Shown one piece after another: positions 1-9,422 of a stretch of 64,000 nucleotides of DNA; within the stretch, counting starts at the first letter, position 1, and each line of letters begins with the position of its first letter. The notes under the pieces were generated by a model. It made no database searches and was not told the origin of the DNA. It saw nothing but the letters and a program-made list of their open reading frames with translations. This DNA comes from Bordetella genomosp. 8 (GTDB taxonomy: Bacteria > Pseudomonadota > Gammaproteobacteria > Burkholderiales > Burkholderiaceae_B): contig NZ_CP021108.1 in assembly GCF_002119685.1 (NCBI RefSeq), positions 3,162,001-3,226,000 on the forward strand, read 5' to 3'. A program made the position numbers and the translations under genes.

Positions 1-708
1 CTTGTTGCGCGCGGCACGCCGCGCCGCCGACATGAACTTGCGGGCGACGGTCACCGATTCGACGTACAGCAGGATGGCATTGGCGTCGGCGCTATCGGCC
101 AGGTAGTCCAGTACGTCGCCCAGGTCCACGTCGGCGCTGTCGCCCAGGGTGATGAAATGCGAAAAGCCGATGTTGCAGCTGTTCGACCAATCCAGCACCG
201 CGGTGGCCAGCGCGCCGGACTGCGAGACGAAGGCCAGGTGGCCGCGCAGCGCCATGGCGGGGGCGAAGCTCGCGTTCAGGCCCAGCCCCGGCACCAGCAG
301 GCCCAGGCAGTTCGGCCCGAGTATGCGCAGCAGGTAGGGACGCGCCGCGCGCAGCATGGCGTCGCGCAGCGTGCCGCCGCCCGGCGCCGCGGCCGACAGG
401 CCGGCGCTCAGGACCACCGCCGCCTTGGTGCCCTTGGCGCCCAATTGCTCGATCAGCGCCGGGACCGTCGCCGCGGGCGTGCAGATGACCGCCAGGTCCG
501 GCGCCTGCGGCAGGCTGGCCACGTCGGGATGGCAAGGCAATCCCCGCACCACGCAGTACTTGGGATTCACCGTGTGGATGGCGCCGCCGTAGCCCGCCGC
601 GAGCAGGTTGGACAGCACGTGCGCGCCGACCGTATAGGGCTGCTCGGACGCGCCTATGACCGCGACCGACCCCGGCCGGAACAATGCATGTAGATTTCTG
701 ATGGACAT
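1..708 (-). CDS. Acyl-CoA synthetase (ADP-forming type) / Pat-like CoA-binding protein, 5' part only
   Basis: The gene runs off the left edge; 236 codons from its ATG at 708 are present, with a GGGGGAG ribosome site 5 nt upstream. The translation starts with a Rossmann CoA-binding domain (PGSVAVIGASEQ near residue 12, VNPKY near 50). It continues into the succinyl-CoA-ligase-like flavodoxin domain with GPNCLG and FVSQSGALA motifs. This order is typical of ADP-forming acetyl-CoA synthetases and of Pat-type lysine acetyltransferases, which add an ATP-grasp and sometimes a GNAT domain. Those regions lie outside the window, so enzyme and acetyltransferase cannot be told apart. It lies 37 bp behind a universal stress protein gene on the same strand, probably in one operon. 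Confidence 0.85.
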   Translation of the reverse strand, partial: MSIRNLHALFRPGSVAVIGASEQPYTVGAHVLSNLLAAGYGGAIHTVNPKYCVVRGLPCHPDVASLPQAPDLAVICTPAATVPALIEQLGAKGTKAAVVLSAGLSAAAPGGGTLRDAMLRAARPYLLRILGPNCLGLLVPGLGLNASFAPAMALRGHLAFVSQSGALATAVLDWSNSCNIGFSHFITLGDSADVDLGDVLDYLADSADANAILLYVESVTVARKFMSAARRAARNK

Positions 709-745
709 GGCCGCTCCCCCTGGGAATACCGGCGGGCATTCCCGG

Positions 746-1213
746 TCAGGCCGCGGCCGGCTTGGCTTCTTTGTGCGGCACCAGCATCACGGGACACGCC
801 GACAGCCGCACGAAGCTTTCGGCGACGCTGCCCAGCATCAGCCGCTGGAAACCGCGGCGGCCGTGCGTCCCCATGACCACCAGGTCGGCGCCGGCTTCCA
901 CGGCCGTGTCCGCCAGCTGTTCGGCGATCGTGCCGCTGAGCACGCCCGCGTCGACCATCTTGACCGCGCCCTTCACACCGGCGTCGCGGAACTTGTTCTG
1001 GGCCACGTCGAGCACGGACTGCGCTTCTTCGACCATGGCGTCGTGAAAAGGCTCGACGTCGATGAAGGCCGACGAATACATGGAACTGGGATACTCCACG
1101 ATGTAGACGGCCAGGATGCGCGCGTCCTCGGCGCGCGCCAGCGAAATCGCATGATCCAGCGCGCGTTCGGAAGTGACGCTGCCGTCGACGGCAACCAGAA
1201 TGTGTCGATACAT
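746..1213 (-). CDS. Universal stress protein, UspA family
   Basis: A 155-residue single-domain Usp, the usual family length. It opens with YRHILVAVDGS and ends with the ATP-binding signature GTHGRRGFQRLMLGSVAE followed by CPVMLVP. The ATG at 1213 is chosen because AAGGAGGAC lies just upstream; the longer open frame has no homologous sequence before this Met. The G-2X-G-9X-G(S/T) pattern is intact, so it probably binds ATP. It precedes the CoA-binding synthetase gene by 37 bp. In related bacteria Usp genes often accompany acetyl-CoA metabolism and anaerobic or stress responses; a direct role here is inferred. Confidence 0.92.
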   Translation of the reverse strand: MYRHILVAVDGSVTSERALDHAISLARAEDARILAVYIVEYPSSMYSSAFIDVEPFHDAMVEEAQSVLDVAQNKFRDAGVKGAVKMVDAGVLSGTIAEQLADTAVEAGADLVVMGTHGRRGFQRLMLGSVAESFVRLSACPVMLVPHKEAKPAAA

Positions 1214-1274
1214 GATGTCCTCCTTGGGGAAGACCCACTTTATCGGCACCCGGCGCCGCCCCCATTGATATGCG

Positions 1275-2804
1275 TCAACGAGGCCGATCGTTGCTGGCCA
1301 CCGCGTCCGTCGCCCCGGCCGGCGCGGCGTCCCAGCCGCCGCCCAGCGCCCGGAACACGCCGACCGCCGCGCGCGCCGATTCGGCGCGCACGCCATCCAG
1401 GTTATCGCGCGCCACCAGCAATTGCCGGTCGGCATCCAGCACGTCGGTCAGGGTGATGGCGCCGGCTTTGTATGCCTTTTCGGACAATTCCCTGGCGCGT
1501 GTCAGGGCGTCGACTTCGGCCGCCAGCTCCTGGCGCCGCACCTGCGACTGATTCAGCAGCGTGGCGGCGTTCTCGACGTCTTCGGCCGCGCGCAGCACGG
1601 TCTGCCGGTACACCGCCAAGGCTTCCGCATAGCCGCCCTTGGCCTGGCGCACCTCGGCGTCCACCTTGCCGAAGTCGAAGATGCGCCAGCGCAAGCCCGC
1701 CGTGCCCAGCGGCTGGAAAGAGCGGTTGCGGAACATGCCATTGGTGGTGATGCTGTCGAAGCCCAGCACGCCCGACAGCGACACCTTGGGGTAGTAATCG
1801 GAAATCGCCACGCCGATGCGCTCGTTGGACGCCGCCAGCAGGCGTTCGGCCGCGATGACGTCCGGGCGCCGGCGCAGCACGTCCACGGGGCTGCCGGCGT
1901 CGGCCATCGCCGGGACGGCCGGGATATCCGACTTCTGCTCCAGGATCCGCGCGTAGGTGCCCGGCTGCACGCCCAGCAACACGTCCAGCCGGTTCGATTG
2001 CGCCTCCAGCCCGATGCGCAGCAGCGGCACGGTGGACCGCGCCTGGCGCAGCAGCGCCTCGGCCTGCGCCACCTCGCGATCGTCGGCCGCGCCCAGTTGG
2101 CGGCGCAGTTTCACCAGGTCGAGCAGACGGCTATCGGTATCGATCTGGTCCAGCGCCACGGCGATGCGGGACTGGTAGCCGCGGATCTGCACGTAGGCAT
2201 CCGCGGCGTCGGCCGCCACCGTGACGCGAGTGCCGATCTGGCCGGCTTCGGCGGCCTGCGCCTCGGCGCGGGCGGCGGCCGCGTTGCGGCGCAGCCCGCC
2301 GGCCAGGTCGATCTCCCAGGTAGCGGCCGCGCCGGCCGTATATTCGCGCTGGTTGCGGTCGTAGCCGGGCAGCCCCCTGGCCAGCGTCCCCAACGGGCTT
2401 TGCAGGCTCTGGCGCAAGGCGGTGGCCGACGCGTTGGCGTCCAGCGTGGGCAGCAGCGCCGCGCCGGCGGCCTGGGCACTGGCGCGAGCCTGGTCGACGC
2501 GCGCCAGGGCGGCCGCCAGTTCCAGGTTCTGGGCCAGGGCCCGCTGCACGATCCCGACCAGTTGCGGATCGTCGAAACCTTCCCACCAGCGATCCAGCGG
2601 CGGCGGGCTGGCATGCTGGTCGCGCTGCGCTACCTGGAGCTGGGTGTGGAACGGCGCCAGCGCCGTGTCGGGCCGGGCATAATCGGGGCCCACGGCGCAG
2701 CCAGCCAGGGCCAGCGCGGCCGCCAGGGCCGTGGCCGCCAGGCCGGCATGCCGCGTCCCGCGCGGCGCGTGTGTTTGATGGGTCATCGGCGCGAAGTCAT
2801 CCAT
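1275..2804 (-). CDS. RND efflux system outer-membrane lipoprotein (NodT/OprM family)
   Basis: Outer-membrane channel of a tripartite efflux pump, 509 residues. The N-terminus has a hydrophobic stretch ending in a lipobox (LALAGC, Cys36), followed by VGPDYARPDT, the usual start of mature NodT-family channels. Two OEP repeats follow, with the family pattern RRRPDVIAAERLLAASN near residue 310. It is the last gene of a three-gene unit (adaptor, pump, channel) and starts 11 bp after the pump gene stops. The ATG at 2804 has a weak ribosome site; an in-frame ATG at 2786 would also keep the lipobox. Substrate unknown. Confidence 0.93.
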   Translation of the reverse strand: MDDFAPMTHQTHAPRGTRHAGLAATALAAALALAGCAVGPDYARPDTALAPFHTQLQVAQRDQHASPPPLDRWWEGFDDPQLVGIVQRALAQNLELAAALARVDQARASAQAAGAALLPTLDANASATALRQSLQSPLGTLARGLPGYDRNQREYTAGAAATWEIDLAGGLRRNAAAARAEAQAAEAGQIGTRVTVAADAADAYVQIRGYQSRIAVALDQIDTDSRLLDLVKLRRQLGAADDREVAQAEALLRQARSTVPLLRIGLEAQSNRLDVLLGVQPGTYARILEQKSDIPAVPAMADAGSPVDVLRRRPDVIAAERLLAASNERIGVAISDYYPKVSLSGVLGFDSITTNGMFRNRSFQPLGTAGLRWRIFDFGKVDAEVRQAKGGYAEALAVYRQTVLRAAEDVENAATLLNQSQVRRQELAAEVDALTRARELSEKAYKAGAITLTDVLDADRQLLVARDNLDGVRAESARAAVGVFRALGGGWDAAPAGATDAVASNDRPR

Positions 2805-2815
2805 GGTCTATCCGT

Positions 2816-5800
2816 TTATCGTTCGACGGTTTGTTGGCTGGCGGGCGTGAAGCTGTCTTCCGGCGCGGCCGCTTTCCGGCGGCCGAACTTGCGGATGAAG
2901 ATGTAGAACGCCGGCGTGAACAGCAGCCCGAACACGGTCACGCCCAACATGCCGAAGAACACGGCCGTGCCCAGCGATTGCCGCATTTCGGCGCCCGCGC
3001 CGATCGCCAGCGTCAAGGGCGCGACGCCCAGGATGAAGGCCAGCGACGTCATCAGGATGGGACGCAGCCGGGTGCGCGACGCATGCACGGCGGCTTCCAC
3101 CGCCGACGCGCCCTCCTCGTCCTGGTACTGGCGGGCGAATTCGACGATCAGGATCGCGTTCTTCGCCGCTAGGCCGATCAGCACCACGAAGCCGATCTGC
3201 GCCAGGATGTCGATGGGCATGCCGCGCAGCGACAAGCCGGTGACCGATGCCAGGATGCACATCGGCACGATCAGGATGATCGCCAGCGGCAGGCGCCAGC
3301 TTTCGTACTGCGCCACCAGCACCAGGAAGCAGAACAGCGCGGCCGCGGCAAAGACCAGCACGGTGGACGTGCCCGTCTGCTGCTGCTGGAAGGCCAGCTC
3401 CGTCCACTCGAAATCCATGCCGCGCGGCAGGACTTCCCGGGCCAGTTGCTCCATGCGGCGCAGCGCGACGCCGGACGCCACCCCAGGGGCGGCGGTGCCC
3501 TGCACTTCCGCCGCGGGGTACAGGTTGAAGCGCGGCACCCGATAGGGAATCGTGCGATCCTCGATGGACGCGACGGTGCCGAGCGGGACCATATCGCCGG
3601 CATCGTTGCGCACCTTCAGACGGGTGATGTCCTGCGCATTGCGCCGGAAGTCCCCATCGGCCTGCGCGATGACCTGATAGGTGCGCCCCAGGTAATTGAA
3701 GTCGTTCACATACTGCGAACCCAGGTAGACCTGCAGCGTGGAGAACACGTCCGTGGGCCGCAGGCCGACCTTCTCGGTCTTGACGCGATCGACGTTGGCG
3801 AAGATCGAAGGCGAACCCGCGTTGTACAGCGTGAACACGCGCGACAGCGCCGGATCCTGGTTGGCCGCCGCCACCAGTTTCCTGGACGCCTCGACCAGGG
3901 CCTGCGGCCCCAGGCCGGCGCGGTCCTCGATCATCATCTTGAAGCCGCCCGAATTGCCCAGCCCCTGCACCGGCGGCGGCGGGATGGTCAGCACATAGGC
4001 ATCCTTGATCACCGACAGCCGCTTGCGCAGGTCGGCCAGCACGGTATTGGCGTTGACGCCCTTGATGTCGTGGCTGTACAGCGAAGGCAGGCCGGTGAAC
4101 ACCGTGCCCGAGTTCGAGGCCACCGTGTTGGTGGTCGCGTCCAGGCCGACGAATGGCGCCGCATGCTCGATGCCAGGCGTGGCGAGCGCGATGTCGATGA
4201 CCTGCCGCACGACCTTTTCCGTACGGTCCAGGGAAGCGCCCGGCGGCAACTGCACGATGGTGATCAGGTAGCCCTGGTCCTGCTCGGGGATGAAGCCGGT
4301 CGGGGTGCGGGCGAACTGCACGCCCGTCAGGGCGATCAGGCCGATGTAGACCACCAGCACCAGCCCCAGTACCCGCGCCAGCCGGCGGGTCAGGTTGCCG
4401 TAGCCCATCGACAGGCGGTCGAAGCCGCGGTTGAACTTGCCGAACCCGGCGTCCAGCATGCGCCGCACGGGGTTGCGCGAACGGCGCGCGGCATCGTGCG
4501 GCTTGAACAGGACCGCGCACAGCGCGGGGCTCAGGGTCAGCGACACCACGCAGGAAATGATCGTGGACGCGGCGATCGTAATGGCGAACTGCCGGAAGAA
4601 CAGCCCCGAAATGCCACCCAGGAAGGCCGCCGGCACGAACACCGCGCACAGCGTCAGCGCGATCGATACCAGGGCGCCGCCGACCTCGTCCATGGTGCGA
4701 TGCGCCGCCTGGTAGGGCGACATGCCGGCGTGGATGTTGCGCTCGACGTTCTCCACCACCACGATGGCGTCGTCGACCACGATGCCGACCGCCAGCACCA
4801 GCCCGAACAGGGAAAGATTGTTCAAGGAAATGCCGCAGGCATACAGGACGATGAAGGACCCGAGCAGCGAAATCGGAATGGCCACCACCGGCACGATGGT
4901 GGCCCGCCAGTTCTGCAGGAACAGGAACACCACGGCCACCACGAGCACGATGGCTTCCAGGATGGTCTGCACCACTTCGTCCACCGATTTGCCGATGAAG
5001 ATGGTCGGGTCATAAATGATCTTGTAGTCCACGCCTTGCGGGAAATCCTTCTTCAGGTCCTGCATGGCGGCCAGCACGCGGTGCTCGACGTCGAGCGAAT
5101 TGGCGCCCGGCTGGGCGTAGATCAACATCGCCGCCGCGTCGCTGCGGTCCATGAACGCGGTCGACCCATAGTCCGCGGCGCCGACCTCCACCCGGCCGAT
5201 GTCGCGCACGCGCGTGACGCGACCCTGGCTGTCCGACTTGATGACGATGTCGGCGAACTCCTCGGGCGTGGCCAACCGGCCCAGGACTTCCACATTCAGC
5301 TGATAGGCCTCGGGCCGCGGCGTCGGCGGCTGGTTCAGCACGCCCGCCGACACCTGCAGGTTCTGCTGGCGCAGCGCGGCCAGGATTTCGCTGGCGTTCA
5401 GCTGTTTGGCGGCGGCCTTGTCCGGATCTATCCATATCCGCATGGCATATTCGCGGCCGCCCACGAACTGGGCATCGCCGACGCCGGGGATGCGCGCCAG
5501 CACGTCCTTGATATGCAGCGTGGCGTAGTTCGACAGGTACAGCGTGTCGCGGCTGTCGTCCGGCGAAAACACGTGCACCGCCATCAGGATGCTGGGCGTG
5601 GCCTTGCGCACCTGCACGCCCAGGCGCTGCACGTCCTCCGGCAAGCGCTGCAGGGCGTTCTGCACGCGGTTCTGCGTCAGGTTCTGCGCGACGTTCAGGT
5701 CGGTACCGATGCGAAAGGTCACCGTGATGGTCAGCTTGCCGTCGCCGGTCGACTGGCTGCTCATGTAGAGCATGTCCTCCACGCCGTTGATCTGCTGTTC

Positions 5801-6001
5801 CAGCGGCGTGGCCACGGTGCGCGCGATGGTCTCGGCGGAAGCGCCGGGATAGGAGGTGCTCACCTGGACGGTGGGCGGCACGATTTCCGGGTATTGCGCG
5901 ACGGGCAGGACGAACATCGCGCCCAGGCCCAGCAAGGTCAGGAAGCAGCTGACGACGGTGGCGAACCGCGGCCGGTCGATGAAGAAGTGTGCGATGCGCA
6001 T
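2816..6001 (-). CDS. RND multidrug efflux pump, inner-membrane permease (HAE1/AcrB family)
   Basis: A 1061-residue proton-driven pump of the AcrB/MexB type. It begins with IAHFFIDRPRFATVV, the cytoplasmic tip and first membrane helix. It has the VQVSTSYPGASAETIA porter motif, a first transmembrane bundle with VGIVVDDAIVVVENVER (the paired Asp residues of the proton relay in TM4), and a second porter half. The second bundle contains GLAAKNAILIVEFA. Length and motif order match full-size family members. GAGGA precedes the ATG. The gene starts 4 bp after the adaptor stop, so translation is probably coupled. Substrates cannot be predicted from sequence, but the HAE1 class normally exports hydrophobic and amphiphilic drugs. 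Confidence 0.96.
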   Translation of the reverse strand: MRIAHFFIDRPRFATVVSCFLTLLGLGAMFVLPVAQYPEIVPPTVQVSTSYPGASAETIARTVATPLEQQINGVEDMLYMSSQSTGDGKLTITVTFRIGTDLNVAQNLTQNRVQNALQRLPEDVQRLGVQVRKATPSILMAVHVFSPDDSRDTLYLSNYATLHIKDVLARIPGVGDAQFVGGREYAMRIWIDPDKAAAKQLNASEILAALRQQNLQVSAGVLNQPPTPRPEAYQLNVEVLGRLATPEEFADIVIKSDSQGRVTRVRDIGRVEVGAADYGSTAFMDRSDAAAMLIYAQPGANSLDVEHRVLAAMQDLKKDFPQGVDYKIIYDPTIFIGKSVDEVVQTILEAIVLVVAVVFLFLQNWRATIVPVVAIPISLLGSFIVLYACGISLNNLSLFGLVLAVGIVVDDAIVVVENVERNIHAGMSPYQAAHRTMDEVGGALVSIALTLCAVFVPAAFLGGISGLFFRQFAITIAASTIISCVVSLTLSPALCAVLFKPHDAARRSRNPVRRMLDAGFGKFNRGFDRLSMGYGNLTRRLARVLGLVLVVYIGLIALTGVQFARTPTGFIPEQDQGYLITIVQLPPGASLDRTEKVVRQVIDIALATPGIEHAAPFVGLDATTNTVASNSGTVFTGLPSLYSHDIKGVNANTVLADLRKRLSVIKDAYVLTIPPPPVQGLGNSGGFKMMIEDRAGLGPQALVEASRKLVAAANQDPALSRVFTLYNAGSPSIFANVDRVKTEKVGLRPTDVFSTLQVYLGSQYVNDFNYLGRTYQVIAQADGDFRRNAQDITRLKVRNDAGDMVPLGTVASIEDRTIPYRVPRFNLYPAAEVQGTAAPGVASGVALRRMEQLAREVLPRGMDFEWTELAFQQQQTGTSTVLVFAAAALFCFLVLVAQYESWRLPLAIILIVPMCILASVTGLSLRGMPIDILAQIGFVVLIGLAAKNAILIVEFARQYQDEEGASAVEAAVHASRTRLRPILMTSLAFILGVAPLTLAIGAGAEMRQSLGTAVFFGMLGVTVFGLLFTPAFYIFIRKFGRRKAAAPEDSFTPASQQTVER

Positions 6002-6005
6002 GGCG

Positions 6006-7181
6006 TCAATCCTCGCTGCGGTCCGCGGTGGGCTCGATCGCCGCCGTCCTGGTGGCGACCTTGGCGCCCGGCGTGGCGTACGGCAAGCCGCCGACGATCA
6101 CCTGGTCGTCGGGCGCCAGCCCGCTTCTGATGACCCGCAGGCCGCTCCTGATATCGCCCACCTGCACGCCCTTGGGCGTGACGGTGCCATCCTTGGCGAC
6201 GACCAGCACGATGTGGCGGGACTGGTCCGGCAGCACGGAGGCATCGGGCACCAGGAGCGCCGTCGTGGGCTGGTCCACCACCACGCGCACCCGGGCGAAC
6301 TCGCCCGGCGTCAGGCGCAGGCTGGCGTTGGGCACCGTGGCCCGCGCATGTATCGTCCCGCTGGCGCGGTCCAGCACATTGTTGATGAAGTCGAATTTGC
6401 CGATCCGGGAATACGCCTTGTCGCCGCCCAGCGCCAGCTCGATGGCGTCGGATGCCTGGCCCGGATGGTCGGCGCGATAGCGCGACAGGCTCTGGTAGTC
6501 CGCCTCGCTCAAGTCGAAGTTCAGATAGATGGGATCGAGCGAGACCAGCGTGGCCAGCAAGGTCGTCGGGCTGCTGGCGGCGCGGCTGCCCGCGACCAGG
6601 TTGCCGACCGAGACCAGGTGATTGCCGATGCGGCCGGTAAAGGGCGCGGTGATGCGGCAACGGTCCAGGTCGAACTGTGCGTCGTCGACTTCCGCATTGG
6701 CGGCGGCGATGGCGGCCTGCGCGACCTGGCGGTCGGCGCGACGCTGTTCCGAGTTCTGGACCGTGCCGGCGGCACCCTGCTCCAGCGCGACGGCGCGCCG
6801 CAGCTCGCTGTCGGCCAGCGCCAGCCGTGCCCGCGCGGTATCGAGCTGCGCCTTGGCGCGCGCCAGGCGGATCTCATAGGGCTTGGGATCGATGGTGAAC
6901 AACAAGGCGCCCTTCTGGACCACGTCGCCATCGCGGAAGAAAATGCCCGTCAACGTGCCGCCGACCTGTGGCCGCAATTCCAGCTGGTTCACCGCCGAGA
7001 ACTGGCCCAGCGCGCCCATGCGGCTATCCAGTTGCCGGACCAGGGGCGTCGCCACGGTCACTTCGGGCAAGGCGGCCGGCGCCGCCGCCACGGCCGGGGT
7101 GCCAGACCACAGATAGCTCGCGCCCGTGACCACAGCGACGGCCGCCGCGGCGGCCAGGGTACCTACATAGAGCGTTTTCAC
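6006..7181 (-). CDS. RND efflux periplasmic adaptor (membrane fusion protein)
   Basis: A 391-residue adaptor that links the inner-membrane pump to the outer-membrane channel. It starts with GTG at 7181 behind AAGGAC. Residues 3-28 form a membrane anchor, with no lipobox Cys. Barrel-sandwich, lipoyl and hairpin segments follow (ELRPQVGGTLTGIFFRDGDVVQKGALLFTID near residue 70; RLALADSELRRAVAL in the coiled-coil hairpin; CRITAPFTGRIG). It is the first gene of the adaptor-pump-channel operon. No TetR, MarR or LysR regulator lies next to it, but the 252-bp upstream region holds a strong palindrome. Confidence 0.95.
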   Translation of the reverse strand: MKTLYVGTLAAAAAVAVVTGASYLWSGTPAVAAAPAALPEVTVATPLVRQLDSRMGALGQFSAVNQLELRPQVGGTLTGIFFRDGDVVQKGALLFTIDPKPYEIRLARAKAQLDTARARLALADSELRRAVALEQGAAGTVQNSEQRRADRQVAQAAIAAANAEVDDAQFDLDRCRITAPFTGRIGNHLVSVGNLVAGSRAASSPTTLLATLVSLDPIYLNFDLSEADYQSLSRYRADHPGQASDAIELALGGDKAYSRIGKFDFINNVLDRASGTIHARATVPNASLRLTPGEFARVRVVVDQPTTALLVPDASVLPDQSRHIVLVVAKDGTVTPKGVQVGDIRSGLRVIRSGLAPDDQVIVGGLPYATPGAKVATRTAAIEPTADRSED

Positions 7182-7270
7182 CGCGAAGTCCTTGATAGGC
7201 CGGCGAAACCGGGTTCCAGCAGGCCGGCCGCCATGATTGATGTGAGGACATCGATAGGGTCAACGACCTG

Positions 7271-7294
7271 TATAGATGTCAATTGAAATCTATA
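7271..7294. promoter_or_regulatory. 24-bp near-perfect palindrome upstream of the RND operon
   Basis: Within the 252-bp gap (7182-7433) between the adaptor and topoisomerase genes, positions 7271-7294 pair in 11 of 12 positions around a central AATT. The arms are TATAGAT(G)TCAA and TTGA(A)ATCTATA. A second small inverted repeat, GATGTC-N4-GACATC, lies at 7305-7320. The block is AT-rich in a GC-rich genome and lies about 90 bp upstream of the adaptor start, as expected of an operator for a dimeric repressor encoded elsewhere. No promoter hexamers can be assigned with confidence. Confidence 0.55.
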
Positions 7295-7433
7295 GTACCT
7301 GACAGATGTCGCCTGACATCCATATCCCCTGCGACGGACCCGACTTTTTGTGCGGTGCGATGGAGAAATGCAACACCCGCCTGACTGGCGGGCACGGCCT
7401 TTGCGCAGGCGGCTTGCCTAGCTGGAATCCATC

Positions 7434-8741
7434 ATGCCGACCGCACAGAAGACCGCAGCCCCTCCACCGGCCACGAGCGCCGCCCGAGACCACGACGCCG
7501 CCCCGCCCGCCGCCAGCCCCTGCTGCGAAGTCGCCGGCCTGGTCTACGTCGACGATCGCGGACCCGGCATCACACGCCGCATCTCGGGCGACGTTTATGA
7601 ATACTTCGATCCCAAGGGCAAGCGCATCCGGGACGCCGGCGTCATCGCGCGCATCAACGCGCTGGTGATCCCGCCGGCGTACACGGATGTCTGGATATGC
7701 CCGGATCCCGACGGCCACATCCAGGCCACCGGCCGCGACGCCCGCGGGCGCAAGCAGTACCGCTACCACCCATCCTGGCACGCGGTGCGCGACGCCAACA
7801 AATACGAGCAGTTGACCGCCTTCGCCGCCGCCCTGCCCCGCATCCGCCGCAAGGTCGAACGCGACCTGCGCACGTCCGGCCTGACGCACGACAAGGTGGT
7901 GTCGGTCGTGGTGCGGTTGCTGGAAACCACCTTCATACGCATCGGCTCATCCACCTACGCCCGCACCAACGGCTCCTATGGCCTCACCACGCTGCGCCGC
8001 CGGCATACCACCATCGCCGGCAGCCGCATCCGCTTCCGCTTCAAGGGCAAGAGCGGCGTCGAGCACGACGTGACGGTGCACGACCGCCGCATCGCCGCGG
8101 TGGTGAAACGCTGCATGGAAATCACCGGGCACGAACTGTTCACCTATCGGGAAGCGGACGGCAAGGTGCGCACGGTGGATTCCGGCTGCGTCAACGACTA
8201 CCTGCGCGAAGCGGGCCAGGCCGATTTCACCGCCAAGCACTACCGCACCTGGGCAGGGTCCGTGCTGGCGCTCGCCGAGCTCAGCAAACGGTCGTGGAAA
8301 ACCCAGACCGAGGCCAAGCGCAATGTGGTGGAGGTGGTCAAGGCGGTCGCCAAGCGCCTGGGCAACACGCCTACCGTCTGCCGGCAGTGCTACATCCATC
8401 CGCGCATCCTGGAAGCCTATCTGGCCGGCGACATGCCGCGCTACGGCGCCGCGCCGTCCATCCCGCGCGGCTTGAACGCCGATGAAAGGCGCCTCCTGCA
8501 CTTCCTGTCCGCCCCGCCGTCGCAGGCCGAACGCGTGGCCGGCGTGGCGGAAAAGCCCGAGATGCCCCTGGACGAACGGCCGGCCAATACGCCCCGGAAG
8601 GAAAAGCAGTTGCGGGAGAAGGGTCGCGTGCCGGCGGACGCGACCGTCAAGCCCGCCAGGAAGCGCGGTCCCGCGGGCGGCCGGGGGACCGCGCGCGGCG
8701 CCCGCGTGGCCGGCACCGGGACAGCGCTGGCCGGCGCCTGA
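7434..8741 (+). CDS. DNA topoisomerase IB
   Basis: A 435-residue bacterial (poxvirus-like) type IB topoisomerase, which relaxes supercoils by transient 3'-phosphotyrosyl linkage. Family blocks are visible: ISGDVYEYFDPKGKRI, VIPPAYTDVWICPDPDGHIQATGRDARGRKQYRYH and TAKHYRTWAGSV. The CRQCYIHP block near residue 317 holds Tyr320, the likely nucleophile. The C-terminal 90 residues are Lys/Arg/Pro/Ala-rich and probably disordered, a DNA-binding tail. The first 28 residues are also low complexity. The gene stands alone between divergent and convergent neighbours. Confidence 0.95.
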   Translation: MPTAQKTAAPPPATSAARDHDAAPPAASPCCEVAGLVYVDDRGPGITRRISGDVYEYFDPKGKRIRDAGVIARINALVIPPAYTDVWICPDPDGHIQATGRDARGRKQYRYHPSWHAVRDANKYEQLTAFAAALPRIRRKVERDLRTSGLTHDKVVSVVVRLLETTFIRIGSSTYARTNGSYGLTTLRRRHTTIAGSRIRFRFKGKSGVEHDVTVHDRRIAAVVKRCMEITGHELFTYREADGKVRTVDSGCVNDYLREAGQADFTAKHYRTWAGSVLALAELSKRSWKTQTEAKRNVVEVVKAVAKRLGNTPTVCRQCYIHPRILEAYLAGDMPRYGAAPSIPRGLNADERRLLHFLSAPPSQAERVAGVAEKPEMPLDERPANTPRKEKQLREKGRVPADATVKPARKRGPAGGRGTARGARVAGTGTALAGA

Positions 8742-8744
8742 GAT

Positions 8745-8810
8745 CACGCGGTCTGATCACACGGCCGTCACGTGGTCTTAACGCGGCCTTCACGCTGCCT
8801 ACACGCGGCA
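8745..8810. repeat. Degenerate 9-13-bp tandem repeats after the topoisomerase stop
   Basis: Starting 4 bp after the topoisomerase stop there are about six degenerate units related to CACGCGGTCT (for example at 8745, 8758, 8769, 8791 and 8802), running into the converging PfpI gene. Units vary in length from 9 to 13 bp. No promoter or open frame is supported here. Either a decayed minisatellite or a GC-rich transcription stop could explain it. Confidence 0.4.
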
Positions 8811-8826
8811 TGCGCGCGCCGTCTCA

Positions 8827-9393
8827 TTACGCCGTTTGGGCGTGGGCGGACTTCGCCACCAGGGCGACGAATTCACGGTTGAACGCCGGCAGGTCGTCCG
8901 GCTTGCGGCTGCTGACCCAGTTCCGGTCGACCATCACTTCCTTGTCCACCCAGGTCGCGCCCGCATTGCGCAGGTCATCCTGCAGGGACGGCCAACTGGT
9001 CAGCGTGCGGCCTTTCGCCAATCCGGCGGATATCAGCAGCCAGGGCCCGTGGCAGATCACGCCCACCGGCTTGCCCGCGGCATCCATGCGCCGCACGAAA
9101 TCCTGCGCCTTCGGATGGCGGCGGATCTCGTCGGCATTGACCACGCCGCCAGGCAACATGACGGCGTCGAACTTGTCCGGTTCGGCGTCGACGTCGACGA
9201 AGGTCAGGTCCACTTTCACGGTGTCGCCCTTGTCGGTGTGCTTGAAGCCCTGGATGGGCTCCAGCGTGTTGGACACGATCACCGCCCGGCCGCCCGCGGC
9301 CGCGATCGCCTTGCAGGGTTCGATCAGTTCGGCCTGTTCGAAGCCGTCGACCGCCAGGATCGCCACGGATACGTCTTTCAGTTCCTCAGCCAT
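8827..9393 (-). CDS. PfpI / DJ-1 family protein (type 1 glutamine amidotransferase-like)
   Basis: 188 residues with the PfpI/YhbO-type alpha/beta fold. The nucleophile elbow is GVICHGPWLL with Cys114-His115, and the supporting Glu lies in GFEQAEL near residue 19. Family members act as intracellular proteases, chaperones or deglycases; the exact activity is debated and cannot be set from sequence. The ATG at 9393 is chosen for its GGAG site; the longer frame starts with unrelated sequence. It is divergent from a Bug receptor gene across a 196-bp spacer with a perfect 16-bp palindrome. Confidence 0.9.
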   Translation of the reverse strand: MAEELKDVSVAILAVDGFEQAELIEPCKAIAAAGGRAVIVSNTLEPIQGFKHTDKGDTVKVDLTFVDVDAEPDKFDAVMLPGGVVNADEIRRHPKAQDFVRRMDAAGKPVGVICHGPWLLISAGLAKGRTLTSWPSLQDDLRNAGATWVDKEVMVDRNWVSSRKPDDLPAFNREFVALVAKSAHAQTA

Positions 9394-9422
9394 TGCATAC
9401 TCCATCGAGGTAAGGGTTACGA

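Noticed and set aside
92..739. 215-codon minus-strand open frame at the left edge
   Set aside because: It is a shifted frame of the CoA-binding synthetase gene, which is read without stops from 708 to the edge with clear motifs.
3446..6130. 894-codon open frame antisense to the RND pump
   Set aside because: High GC keeps antisense frames open; composition is His/Arg/Gly-rich without recognisable domains, and the opposite strand encodes a full AcrB-type pump.
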